A program made the translations under genes and the position numbers. A stretch of DNA of 41,699 nt from SAR324 cluster bacterium (GTDB lineage Bacteria; SAR324; NAC60-12): positions 1 through 41,699 of the forward strand of contig JADGAV010000045.1 in the NCBI GenBank assembly GCA_015231825.1, written 5' to 3'. Below, piece by piece: positions 25,344 through 33,689 of the stretch (the stretch's first letter is position 1; every line of letters starts with the position of its first letter). The notes under the pieces are model-generated. The model was not told where the DNA came from and did no database searches. It worked only from the letters and a program-made list of their open reading frames with translations.

Positions 25344-27620
25344 TTAAGATTCAGCCTCTTCATGTACACTGCTGTAACAGGGAAGCCGCAGTTCAAAAGT
25401 TGTCCCCAAACCAACAGTACTTTTGATCCGAATGTCCCCATTATGCTTTTTGATGAGCCCATAGACCATCGACAGCCCCAGTCCTGACCCTTTTCCTGAT
25501 TTGGACGAATAAAACGGATCAAAAACATAGGTCAGACGTTCTTCACTAATGCCAATCCCATCATCCTTGACAAGGATTAAAACATTTTTTTCTTCATCAA
25601 CAATCGAAGTTTCAATTTTAATATGCCCACGAGCCCCACAGGCATGAATGGAATTATCTATCAAATTGATCAGGATCTGTTTCAATTCACCTTCACTGAG
25701 TGCTGCAGAATCGACATCCTCATTAAGGGAAAGTTCAATTGAAATCTGGTGGGCTTTCGACAATTGAACCAGATTGACGACTTGACCGATGGTCTGATTG
25801 ACGGAGCAAGTCGACTCAAAAATTTTATCAGTCCGCGAAAAATCCAAAAGTTGACTGACGATTTTTTCGATACGCAGGGCTTCCGTCTTGACCCATTTTA
25901 AAGACGTTGTTCGATCCTCTTCGGTTAGATTCGAGTGCCCCAGAAGGTTGTGCACATTGGAAACGATCGAACTGAGGGGATTATTGATTTCATGGGCAAC
26001 TCCTGCCGAAAGGATACTGAGGGAAGTCAACCTTTCCGCTTGCGAAATTTTTTCTTCCAGTTCAATTTTTTGACTGACATTGACCACCAACAGTAAACAA
26101 CCCAATTCGGTTTTAGAGGCCTGAAGAATGGAAAAGGGAAAGAGCTTGATTTCGTAAATATGACGAGGCGGAATTCTTTTGGTCGTCATCAATGAATCGG
26201 ATTGTCCCATAATGATTTTTTTTATGTCTTGATGAATTTGTTCATCCAGAAATGGCAAGGCAATGCATCGAACATCTTTTCCAATCAGGTCATCTTTTTG
26301 TTGGTGAAAACTTTCGGTAAAGACCTGGTTTACTTTCTCAATTTGGTAGTTTTGATTAATACTGACAATTCCCGTTTGAATCGAGTCCACAATCCGCTCA
26401 GAATAATCCCTTAGATATTCAATATCTTTAATATATTGATCAACTTTTTCTTTTTGACGGTGCAATTCGTTTAACATTTCGTTGAAACTCAGAAAAAATT
26501 CCCGAATTTCATGCATTTGTTTTTGTTCGGTTTGAATGAGCCGATGGGTTACATCTTTTTCTCCTGATGAAATTTTCCGGAGCAGGACAATGGCATCTGA
26601 AATAGGCCTCACGATTTTCCCTGCAAAAAAGAAAGACATCAAAAAAACAATGAAAAGAATCCCAAGACCAATCATCAGCAGCAGGACGATCGTTTCCTTG
26701 ATTTTTTCCATGGTCAACTGGCGGGGAATGCTAGCCGAGAGATAGCCTATATGATTATCCTGATACACCAGTTTTTTTATCAAAGTGTCATATTCGCGTC
26801 CTTCCTGGTCTTTGACTTGAATCAAACCCTGCTGTCCGGCCTCATCGATTAGAAAAGAGAGCGGCAGCTGACCCCCTTTAGGAGTTCCTTTTTGATCAAA
26901 AATATTAAAATGCACCCCGATTTCTTTATCAAGTGCCTCCCAAGAGGGTTCCAATAATTTTTTAAAAATGAAGCCTCCGAGATGATCTCCTATCTTGATA
27001 TGGCCCGCATTGACCCTGCTACGGTATTCATGATTGAAGACAAACAAAGTTTCCTTGCTTGAATCCTGTTCAAACTGATAGGCCGCACCGGGTACGAACT
27101 GTCGAGGATAACTTTCTGGAGGAACGATTTCTTTCATATGGAAGGTCCCCCAAATATTTAGGGTATACAGCGTTGTTCCAAATTTATCGATTCCAATCAG
27201 GCCTCCATCAAGAGGAGAAAAAACATAAAGCAGTTTGTCTACGTCTTGGTTGTGGCCATGGGGAATATACAAGGCGAACGATTTCACATCAGAAGCTCGT
27301 CCCAAATTATAAAGCCCAGAAACCAACGGATTGGGTCCAAATTCATTCATCTCCATCGTCCCTGCTTCCAATCGATTAATCTCCGCGACAAATTCACTGG
27401 GGTAGGAGGGATTGATGGTATAGTTCAGGACTTGACGTTCCAGCATGGAAATCATTGTATAAAGCCGCCTTTCTAAACCTTCCAGCGCATCTTGAAGACG
27501 CTCTTCATTTTGCCTGATTGTTTGAGAGGATGTTAAAAAAGAAGCTCCGATGACAGAGGCGATACTGGTCAACATGATCAGTGCAGTCGCATAAAAGACA
27601 AGTTGAGTTCTAAGTTTCAT
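25344..27620 (-). CDS. Membrane sensor histidine kinase with HAMP and PAS domains
   Basis: A 758-residue kinase. Membrane helix one is at about residues 9-31 and helix two at about 309-333, leaving a periplasmic sensor of nearly 280 residues. HAMP follows (KIVRPISDAIVLLRKISSGEKDVTHRL), then PAS (RIVDSIQTGIVSINQNYQIEKVNQ), HisKA with phosphoacceptor His543 in AGVAHEINNPLSS, and an ATPase domain with LIDNSIHACG, DDGIGI and GKGSGLGLSMVYG. The large extracytoplasmic domain suits contact with a ligand-loaded binding protein. The frame opens at a TTG at 27653, but ATG 27620 begins directly before the first helix. It heads the six-gene minus-strand operon. Confidence 0.93.
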   Translation of the reverse strand: MKLRTQLVFYATALIMLTSIASVIGASFLTSSQTIRQNEERLQDALEGLERRLYTMISMLERQVLNYTINPSYPSEFVAEINRLEAGTMEMNEFGPNPLVSGLYNLGRASDVKSFALYIPHGHNQDVDKLLYVFSPLDGGLIGIDKFGTTLYTLNIWGTFHMKEIVPPESYPRQFVPGAAYQFEQDSSKETLFVFNHEYRSRVNAGHIKIGDHLGGFIFKKLLEPSWEALDKEIGVHFNIFDQKGTPKGGQLPLSFLIDEAGQQGLIQVKDQEGREYDTLIKKLVYQDNHIGYLSASIPRQLTMEKIKETIVLLLMIGLGILFIVFLMSFFFAGKIVRPISDAIVLLRKISSGEKDVTHRLIQTEQKQMHEIREFFLSFNEMLNELHRQKEKVDQYIKDIEYLRDYSERIVDSIQTGIVSINQNYQIEKVNQVFTESFHQQKDDLIGKDVRCIALPFLDEQIHQDIKKIIMGQSDSLMTTKRIPPRHIYEIKLFPFSILQASKTELGCLLLVVNVSQKIELEEKISQAERLTSLSILSAGVAHEINNPLSSIVSNVHNLLGHSNLTEEDRTTSLKWVKTEALRIEKIVSQLLDFSRTDKIFESTCSVNQTIGQVVNLVQLSKAHQISIELSLNEDVDSAALSEGELKQILINLIDNSIHACGARGHIKIETSIVDEEKNVLILVKDDGIGISEERLTYVFDPFYSSKSGKGSGLGLSMVYGLIKKHNGDIRIKSTVGLGTTFELRLPCYSSVHEEAES

Positions 27621-27671
27621 AGCATCACGTCTCAAAACCAAAAGAAAAAGCAAATCGCTGAAGCAAAACTG

Positions 27672-27700
27672 AAATTAACTACATTGTAGTTCAGCAGCAA
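27672..27700 (-). promoter_or_regulatory. Candidate promoter of the sensor operon with palindrome in the spacer
   Basis: On the minus strand TTGCTG (27700-27695) and TAATTT (27677-27672) are 17 bases apart, a fair sigma-70 arrangement placing the RNA start near 27665, 45 bases before the kinase ATG. The spacer is largely the perfect palindrome AACTACA-T-TGTAGTT (27677-27691), which could be an operator. The hexamers themselves are weak matches. Confidence 0.4.
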
Positions 27701-27841
27701 GGAGGATACCACGTTATTCGTTTTTAGATACGTTCTTTGGAGAGCACGGTGGAGGTGAGATGATTCCTTGTCATATACAGTGGCGAACCTATTCTCTTCC
27801 AATACCAAATTCATTCAGATTTAAAAGTTTAAATGAATAGA

Positions 27842-27861
27842 CTGGGCACCCAATGTCCCAA
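27842..27861. promoter_or_regulatory. Dyad site 1 (imperfect), putative activator-binding site
   Basis: CTGGGCA-CCCAAT-GTCCCAA. The right arm is identical to site 3 and the left arm keeps the TGGG core. It lies about 116 bases upstream of the centre of site 2-3. Probable enhancer element for the NtrC-type regulator. Confidence 0.5.
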
Positions 27862-27944
27862 TTCTATTTCCCATTCCTTCTTAGAAATCATTTTTGCTCT
27901 TCAGACAAAATCATTGAAGACCAGTTCTGCAGGCCTCGCGTTCT

Positions 27945-27964
27945 TTGGGCACCTGTTGTCCTAC
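27945..27964. promoter_or_regulatory. Dyad site 2 (imperfect), putative activator-binding site
   Basis: TTGGGCA-CCTGTT-GTCCTAC, same 6-base spacing as the other two sites. Its centre is 23 bases from that of site 3, about two helical turns, as expected for adjacent dimers of a sigma-54 activator. Confidence 0.5.
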
Positions 27965-27967
27965 TAG

Positions 27968-27987
27968 TTGGGACTTCATTGTCCCAA
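27968..27987. promoter_or_regulatory. Dyad site 3 (perfect), putative activator-binding site
   Basis: TTGGGAC-TTCATT-GTCCCAA is a perfect 7-bp inverted repeat with a 6-base centre. It lies about 215 bases upstream of the candidate -24 element, a usual distance for an upstream activating sequence. Confidence 0.65.
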
Positions 27988-28191
27988 TTTTTGCTGAGCA
28001 TCGACTCAAAAATCGTTAATCAAATACCAATGACATGTTTTAGAAAATAATTCCGGCATTCATTTCCTTGTTCCTGTTTCTTTCTCAATCCTGAAATTTC
28101 CCTGAAAATAGGGACTCACAGCATTTTGTTGGTAACAATTCCTGTCGCTCAGATTTCAACTCTCCAGACAAAATATTGCCGATATTAGGTA

Positions 28192-28207
28192 TGGCACACA
28201 CATTGAA
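28192..28207 (+). promoter_or_regulatory. Candidate sigma-54 promoter of the polyol transporter operon
   Basis: TGGCAC-ACACA-TTGAA matches the sigma-54 form TGGCAC-N5-TTGCA except that the -12 GC reads GA. Predicted transcription would start near 28218, leaving a leader of about 96 bases to the binding-protein ATG at 28314. Upstream dyads and a divergent sigma-54 activator gene strengthen the call. Confidence 0.6.
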
Positions 28208-28313
28208 GAAGGGTTGAAGCTTCTTTGTGAACAATGTGCGATCCAAAAAAGCATTCTTATTGTAACCACCCAATTTAAAGTATCCATTTGTTTAATTATA
28301 AAAAGGAGAAAAT

Positions 28314-29660
28314 ATGAAAATAAAAACAAATATTGTGGCAGCTCTGATGGGTTTTCTGCTGCTGTTGACAGTGGGAACACAATCATTTGCAGATGTAACA
28401 ATCAACCTTGCCCTGGCGAACAATCCGCTTTCTCAAGCTTTGGAAAAGATTGCTCGGGATAAATATTCTGCTCCTGGCGTTAAAGTGAATATTTCCATTC
28501 TCCCAGAGAATGATTTACGCCAAAAATTGACAACGGAAGCCTCCACCGGCGGAACAACCTATGATATGTTCTACATCGGCCCTTACGAAGCAAACAATTG
28601 GGCAAGGTTTGGCTGGCTAGAAAACCTCGAACCCTATTTCAAAGCGCTCCCTGCTGATAAACTTGCTTGGTACGATCGCAACGACTTGATTCAGGGCATG
28701 GTGGGTTCCCTTTCTTTAAAGGGAGACGCTTACGCATTGCCGTTCTATGGCGAAAGTTCTTTCATTATGTACAATAAGGAGCTGTTTGCCGCCAAGGGCT
28801 TAAATATGCCGGATGAGCCGACTTGGGATGAGATCTATGAATTGGCTAAAAAAATCCATGATCCTTCAAAAGGAATCGTTGGGATGACCATGCGAGGCGC
28901 ACCCGGATGGGGAATGAGCGGCGCACCGTTTGTGACGATAGTCAATGCTTTTGGCGGTCGTTTTTATGATATGAAATGGAACGCGACCATCGATACTTCG
29001 GAACAACGTGCTGCGTGGATGATGTACAAAAAAATTCTCCGCGAAGCTGGTCAAGCCGATATTCTTTCCTATACCTATAACGAGTGTATCGCACTGATGC
29101 AGTCAGGAAAAGCCGGGATTTATTATGACGCAACATCCATTGCTCCCCCTCTGGAAAGCGAAGGCTCAAAGGTAAAAGGGAAAGTAGGATATGTCATGCC
29201 TCCGCACCAGAAAATGAAAAGCAATACTGCATGGCTCTGGAACTGGGCAATGGGAATCAACCCAAAGAGTGCTGATGACAAGAAAAAAGCAGTGTTTGAT
29301 TTTATGCTCTGGGCGACCTCAAAAGATTTCATCAAAAACACAATCGCACTCGATCCGACGGGATCCAGCACACCACCAGCGTCTCGCTCAAGTACCTACA
29401 AGCTCCCCGTGTACGCCAAAACACCTTACGCATCAATGACTCTAAAGACCCTCGAATCCACAGATTTCACCAAGCCAACCATGGAACCTGTCCCTTATGT
29501 CGGTCTTCAGTACATCGCTATCCCGGAATTTGCCGATGCCGGTACCAGAATGACCGAATATCTGGCAGATTATGTCGTCGACAAGATTTCACTTGATGAA
29601 GCAATCAGTAAAACTCAAGCACTCTTCGACCAGGTTGCAGAAGACGGCGATTACAAATAA
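28314..29660 (+). CDS. smoE: ABC transporter sugar-alcohol-binding protein (SmoE-like)
   Basis: Periplasmic family-1 binding protein, 448 residues, for a polyol importer. The signal peptide IVAALMGFLLLLTVGTQSFA is cut near Ala26. The mature part shows DVTINLALANNPLSQALEKIA, YDMFYIGPYEANNWARFGWL, ALPFYGESSFIMYNKELF and MRGAPGWGMSGAPFVT; the last resembles sorbitol/mannitol-binding proteins. AAGGAGAAAAT precedes the ATG. It leads the transporter operon and is followed by a strong hairpin and then two permease genes. The ligand is inferred from the SmoS-type dehydrogenase, tagatose-kinase-like and GatZ genes downstream: a hexitol such as sorbitol, mannitol, galactitol or altritol. Confidence 0.88.
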   Translation: MKIKTNIVAALMGFLLLLTVGTQSFADVTINLALANNPLSQALEKIARDKYSAPGVKVNISILPENDLRQKLTTEASTGGTTYDMFYIGPYEANNWARFGWLENLEPYFKALPADKLAWYDRNDLIQGMVGSLSLKGDAYALPFYGESSFIMYNKELFAAKGLNMPDEPTWDEIYELAKKIHDPSKGIVGMTMRGAPGWGMSGAPFVTIVNAFGGRFYDMKWNATIDTSEQRAAWMMYKKILREAGQADILSYTYNECIALMQSGKAGIYYDATSIAPPLESEGSKVKGKVGYVMPPHQKMKSNTAWLWNWAMGINPKSADDKKKAVFDFMLWATSKDFIKNTIALDPTGSSTPPASRSSTYKLPVYAKTPYASMTLKTLESTDFTKPTMEPVPYVGLQYIAIPEFADAGTRMTEYLADYVVDKISLDEAISKTQALFDQVAEDGDYK

Positions 29661-29691
29661 ATGTCTTCAAGCTGACGACTAACGAGACCGT

Positions 29692-29722
29692 TCTGCCCGG
29701 GACAATCCCGGGCAGACTTTTT
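29692..29722 (+). terminator. Intercistronic hairpin after the binding-protein gene
   Basis: TCTGCCCGGGA (29692-29702) and TCCCGGGCAGA (29706-29716) pair perfectly over 11 bp with a 3-base loop, followed by CTTTTTG. It sits 32 bases after the binding-protein stop and before the permeases. Such partial terminators raise binding protein over permease or protect the upstream message. The T-run is short, so read-through is expected. Confidence 0.8.
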
Positions 29723-29834
29723 GAACAGTATTGGAGATTTCAATAGTGACCATTTTTTCTTAAGAATTGAATCTTCTCCATGTTCTTTGTACCTAAACTC
29801 AAGGGATTCACCCAATAGAAAAAAGGACAAGGTC

Positions 29835-30722
29835 ATGAAAAAAAACAACGATTGGTATTTCTTATATCCTGGAATTATTGTGGTGGCGGTCATCACTCAG
29901 GTTCCGTTTCTTGTTACCCTTGTCTATTCAACCCTCAGGTGGAATCTTGCACGTCCTGACCTGCCGGTAAAATTCACATGGTTTAAGAATTACTGGTATT
30001 TTTTCAGGATTCGTGATTTTTCCCAAATTCCCGAGTTCTACCACATCGTTTGGCAAACTCTCCTCATTACCTTCAGCGTCCTGGCAATCTGCACAATCGT
30101 CGGATTTCTGCTCTCCTTGCTTCTTGATCATGTGATCCCCGGAGTGAACATCGCCAGAACACTGATTTTGGGTCCTTTTTTTGTAATGTCTGCCGCCAGC
30201 GGGGTGATTTGGAAAACCACTATTTTGAATACAACATTCGGTTGGTATGGCACCATCGCCAAGGCCCTTGGTTTCACTCCTGTTGACCTCATCAGCTATC
30301 ATCCCATTGCAGTAATTGTGTTTCTGTTTTCATGGCGTTGGATGCCCTTCTTTGTGCTGGTAATTTTAGCGGGACTGCAAAGTATTCCCGGAGAAATCGG
30401 GGATAGCATGAAAGTGGATGGCGCGAATTGGTGGCATGCCACTTTTTCTGTAAAACTGCCGATGATTCGAAAACACATTAGCGTTGCTATGATGTTAGGA
30501 CTGGTTTTTATCATCAAAGAATTTGGTCTGATCCTGGTCACCACTGCCGGCGGGCCCGGGACCAGTTCTTATACACTGCCCTATGCAGTTTATATGCAAG
30601 TCTTCAATGCCTCGAATGTAGGGCGAGCCGGAGCCTTAGCAGCTATCACAGTCATCCTGACCTTAATTGGAATCAATGTTTTGTATCGTTCGATTCAGAA
30701 ACGAAGTGCAATATACGGCTAA
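29835..30722 (+). CDS. ABC sugar transporter permease, MalF/SmoF-like
   Basis: First inner-membrane permease of the polyol importer, 295 residues with about six membrane helices, beginning NDWYFLYPGIIVVAVITQVPF. The ATPase-docking EAA loop is seen as EIGDSMKVDGANWWHATFSVKLPM. The frame is open to 29721, but those extra 38 codons are polar and overlap the leader after the terminator hairpin; ATG 29835 with AAGGACAAGG upstream is preferred. It is followed after 12 bases by the second permease. In this family the two permeases form a heterodimeric channel fed by the binding protein. Confidence 0.9.
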   Translation: MKKNNDWYFLYPGIIVVAVITQVPFLVTLVYSTLRWNLARPDLPVKFTWFKNYWYFFRIRDFSQIPEFYHIVWQTLLITFSVLAICTIVGFLLSLLLDHVIPGVNIARTLILGPFFVMSAASGVIWKTTILNTTFGWYGTIAKALGFTPVDLISYHPIAVIVFLFSWRWMPFFVLVILAGLQSIPGEIGDSMKVDGANWWHATFSVKLPMIRKHISVAMMLGLVFIIKEFGLILVTTAGGPGTSSYTLPYAVYMQVFNASNVGRAGALAAITVILTLIGINVLYRSIQKRSAIYG

Positions 30723-30734
30723 CGGGAGAACAAA

Positions 30735-31604
30735 ATGAATGACAACAGAACTATAGAAGAACTCAATCGCTCTATTCGATTGAAAAAAACGGTCAACACA
30801 ACGTTTTTGACTATCTTCATCTTTGCCATTGCAATTATTTATTTTTGGCCAATACTGTATATGTTTTTATCAGCCTTCAAAACAGAACATGATGCGGTCA
30901 GCCCTGCTATTTTCTTCACTCCAACGCTGGAAACATTCAAGAAGGTGCTTGGTGACAGGAACATGATCGGCTATTTGTTCAATTCACTTTTTCAAGTGAT
31001 TGCCGGCACTTTACTCTGCCTTTTGCTGGGAGTGCCAGCGGCTTTCGCTCTGGTTTTTGGAAAATTTAAAAAACGGGCAACCAATGCAAATGTTCATCTC
31101 TGGTTCATCACCACCATCCTGCTTCCTCCCGTCGCGGTGATCGTCCCCCTGTATACTCTGTTTCAGTATCTAAATCTTATCGACAAGCCGATAGGATTGC
31201 TGATCATCTACGTAGGGTTTCACGTACCAATTGTTGTCTGGATGATGCATTCCTTTTTCTCAGATGTTCCTTTATCCATTCTTGAAGCAGCCGATATCGA
31301 CGGCTGTTCCCGCTTTCAGCAGTTTTTTCTGATTGCGGTTCCTCTGGTGAGAACAGGAATCGTTGCTTCCGGACTCCTGGTGGCCGTCTTTATGTGGAAC
31401 GAGTTTTTCCTGGCTTTTAACCTGACAGGAAACGAAGCAGCGACACTGCCTGTTTACATGGCTCGATTTCGGGAACAGCAAGGGATGTTTGTGGCTCAGC
31501 TGTCAGCAGCCTCTACCGTGGTTATTTTACCAGCAGTCATATTTGGCTGGCTCAGTCAGAAATCCCTGGTGAAAGGTCTCACTGCCGGGGCGGTCAAGGG
31601 GTAA
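30735..31604 (+). CDS. ABC sugar transporter permease, MalG/SmoG-like
   Basis: Second permease, 289 residues. An N-terminal helix (TTFLTIFIFAIAIIYFWPILYMFLSAFK) with the family FKTE element follows a short cytoplasmic leader. The EAA loop is SILEAADIDGCSRFQQFFLIAVPL. Later WNEFFLAFNLTG and QKSLVKGLTAGAVKG match the usual C terminus of MalG-type proteins (W-N-E and V-x-G-L-T-x-G-A-V-K-G). GGGAGAACAAA precedes the ATG. A 211-base gap separates it from the dehydrogenase gene, and the cognate ATPase lies three genes further on. Confidence 0.93.
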   Translation: MNDNRTIEELNRSIRLKKTVNTTFLTIFIFAIAIIYFWPILYMFLSAFKTEHDAVSPAIFFTPTLETFKKVLGDRNMIGYLFNSLFQVIAGTLLCLLLGVPAAFALVFGKFKKRATNANVHLWFITTILLPPVAVIVPLYTLFQYLNLIDKPIGLLIIYVGFHVPIVVWMMHSFFSDVPLSILEAADIDGCSRFQQFFLIAVPLVRTGIVASGLLVAVFMWNEFFLAFNLTGNEAATLPVYMARFREQQGMFVAQLSAASTVVILPAVIFGWLSQKSLVKGLTAGAVKG

Positions 31605-31815
31605 TATTCTTTTAAAATAGGGTTGACCGGGAAATATCACTATCGGATGCTCCAGGACCGGCAAATAATTTTAAGGAAAGCCCTTCTTTTTCGTATTTTC
31701 CTGTTGCACATGAAAGGGTCAATCAAACTGAAAATGAGCAAAATTTATCTACAAAATTTGACCCGTCACTTCACTTGCAGCATAATTCGATATTCAGTTA
31801 AGCAGGATTTTAGCA

Positions 31816-32580
31816 ATGAAATTAAAAAACAAAATTGCCATAGTCACCGGAAGTGCCAATGGAATTGGCCGTGCAATTGCTGAACGCTACATCCAGGAAG
31901 GTGCCACTGTCATAATCGCTGACATCGATATTGAAGCCGCCCAGGAAACAGCGGATATACTTGGTGCCAAGGCGATGCAGTTCAATGTGGTAGAACAAGC
32001 ATCCATCGATAACCTGCTAGGGCGTGTTTTGCAGGAATTTGGGCCGGTCAACATACTCGTCAACAATGCTGCTTTGTTCAGCATGGCTCCTATTCTTGAA
32101 ATCACCAGGGAACAATACAGGAAAATTTTTGATGTCAACGTTGAAGGCCTTCTCTTTATGCTCCAGTCAGTTGCCAGGCAAATGATCGACAACAAGGTGA
32201 AAGGAAAGATAATCAATATGTCAAGCCAGGCCGGCCGACGAGGTGAAGCACTTGTCGCTGTCTATTGTGCCTCAAAAGCCGCTGTGATCAGCCTTACCCA
32301 ATCGGCTGGACTCGCCCTGATCAAGGAAGGTATCAATGTCAATGGTATTTCTCCCGGTGTGGTTGACACGCCGATGTGGGAGCAAGTCGATGCATTGTTT
32401 GCCAAATATGAAGGACTTCAGCTCGGAGAAAAAAAACGTATGGTCGGAGATGCTGTCCCGTATGGTCGCATGGGAACTCCAGAAGATCTAACCGGAGCCG
32501 CGGTGTTCCTGGCAAGTGAAGATGCCAACTATATTGTTGCCCAGACGCTTAATGTGGACGGCGGAAACTGGATGAGCTGA
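31816..32580 (+). CDS. smoS: Sorbitol dehydrogenase SmoS (L-iditol 2-dehydrogenase, SDR)
   Basis: NAD-dependent short-chain dehydrogenase, 254 residues, oxidising a hexitol to a ketohexose; SmoS of Rhodobacter turns sorbitol into fructose and galactitol into tagatose. Visible motifs are VTGSANGIGRA (NAD binding), NNAALFSMAPILEITRE, the catalytic serine in MSSQAGRRGEALV and Tyr-Lys in YCASKAAVISLTQSAGL. The C-terminal block IVAQTLNVDGGNWMS is nearly the same as that of characterised SmoS. The context (polyol importer, tagatose-kinase-like and GatZ genes) points to galactitol or a similar polyol being oxidised to tagatose. AGGATTTTAGCA lies before the ATG. Confidence 0.9.
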   Translation: MKLKNKIAIVTGSANGIGRAIAERYIQEGATVIIADIDIEAAQETADILGAKAMQFNVVEQASIDNLLGRVLQEFGPVNILVNNAALFSMAPILEITREQYRKIFDVNVEGLLFMLQSVARQMIDNKVKGKIINMSSQAGRRGEALVAVYCASKAAVISLTQSAGLALIKEGINVNGISPGVVDTPMWEQVDALFAKYEGLQLGEKKRMVGDAVPYGRMGTPEDLTGAAVFLASEDANYIVAQTLNVDGGNWMS

Positions 32581-32723
32581 CTTTAATAACAACAGACAAA
32601 AAGACCGTGAGTCACAGCCTGGATACTCTTCTTGTCGAAGATACCAAAGAAAACCAATGAAGCGGGCACAACCGCTTTCAGGCACGTCTGCAATAAACAA
32701 TCCGCAGAAAATAAAAGGTACTC

Positions 32724-33689
32724 ATGACAATTTTTGCGCCCGATCATTTTGGACCGACGATTAATATCGGAGAAATACTTGCGGAGATCATGGCCACAGA
32801 GATTGGCAACGGGTTTGAAGAACCCATCCGTTTAATGGGTCCGTTTCCAAGTGGTGCACCAGCGATATTCATAGACCAATGCGCGAAGATCAGCGGTTCT
32901 GCAGCCATGATCGGTGCGGTAGGATCAGACGATTTTGGCCGCCTGAACATCAATCGTCTCAGGGAAGATGGCGCTGATGTTTCAGGAATCCTGATCAATG
33001 AAAGTTTTCCCACGGGAACGGCATTTGTTCGCTATCGAGAAAATGGGCAACGTGATTTTGTATTCAATATAGCAAAATCTGCGGCAACTCAAATCGATTG
33101 GTGCCCGGCTATAGAAAGCATTGTCAACAAGGCCGGGCATCTGCATGTGATGGGAACTGCTCTGATTGACCCTGGCATCGGAGGAGTTATTCAACGTGCG
33201 GCAAACATCATTAAAAGGAGAGGAGGAAGTATTTCGCTCGACCCTAATTTGCGGAAAGAATTGAAAATTGATGAATCGGCGAGCCTGCGCTTTGATGAAA
33301 TCATTGAGATCTGTGACCTTTTAATGCCCTCCGATGATGAACTAATTCTGACCGCTCGGGAAAATGATTTTGACAAGGCTCTGAGTTCATTGTTCGCAAA
33401 AGGAATCAAAGAAATTGTATTGAAACAGGGTTCCCTCGGCGCAAGTGTATATTTACCCGATGGGAATTGTTTCCACTGCCCTTCATTGAAAGTTCGCCAA
33501 GTCGATCCGACTGGTGCAGGAGATTGTTTTGGCGGGACCTATGTTTCCTGCCGGAGGCTTGGAATGTCAATGGAACAATCTTTGAACTATGCAAACGCGT
33601 CCGGGGCACGAAACGTTTCGGTTTTAGGGCCGATGGAAGGAACCAGCACTCTGGAAGAACTTGAAAACTTTATTGATGCTCAATCATGA
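32724..33689 (+). CDS. PfkB-family sugar kinase, probable tagatose kinase
   Basis: ATP-dependent ketose kinase of the ribokinase fold, 321 residues. It starts NIGEILAEIMATEIGNGFEEP and GPFPSGAPAIFIDQ, followed by AMIGAVGSDDFGRLN. The signature DPTGAGDCFGG (catalytic Asp and anion hole) lies near residue 265. The N-terminal pattern and pairing with GatZ resemble the tagatose kinase of the Agrobacterium altritol/galactitol pathway, giving tagatose 6-phosphate. Fructokinase activity is an alternative. Its stop overlaps the gatZ start by four bases (ATGA), so the two are translationally coupled. Confidence 0.82.
   Translation: MTIFAPDHFGPTINIGEILAEIMATEIGNGFEEPIRLMGPFPSGAPAIFIDQCAKISGSAAMIGAVGSDDFGRLNINRLREDGADVSGILINESFPTGTAFVRYRENGQRDFVFNIAKSAATQIDWCPAIESIVNKAGHLHVMGTALIDPGIGGVIQRAANIIKRRGGSISLDPNLRKELKIDESASLRFDEIIEICDLLMPSDDELILTARENDFDKALSSLFAKGIKEIVLKQGSLGASVYLPDGNCFHCPSLKVRQVDPTGAGDCFGGTYVSCRRLGMSMEQSLNYANASGARNVSVLGPMEGTSTLEELENFIDAQS

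Larger units (their letters stand above)
27621..28313. other. Divergent regulatory region between the sensor operon and the polyol locus
   Basis: This 693-base space holds no supported gene but is rich in signals: a 15-bp palindrome in the likely kinase promoter, three related TTGGGAC/GTCCCAA dyads, and a near-consensus sigma-54 promoter in front of the binding-protein gene. The layout (enhancer sites 200-350 bases before a -24/-12 promoter) is what an NtrC-type activator requires. Confidence 0.75.

Noticed and set aside
29721..29834. N-terminal extension of the first permease
   Set aside because: These 38 codons are polar, start at the end of the terminator T-run, and lack a ribosome binding site; the next ATG directly precedes the first helix.
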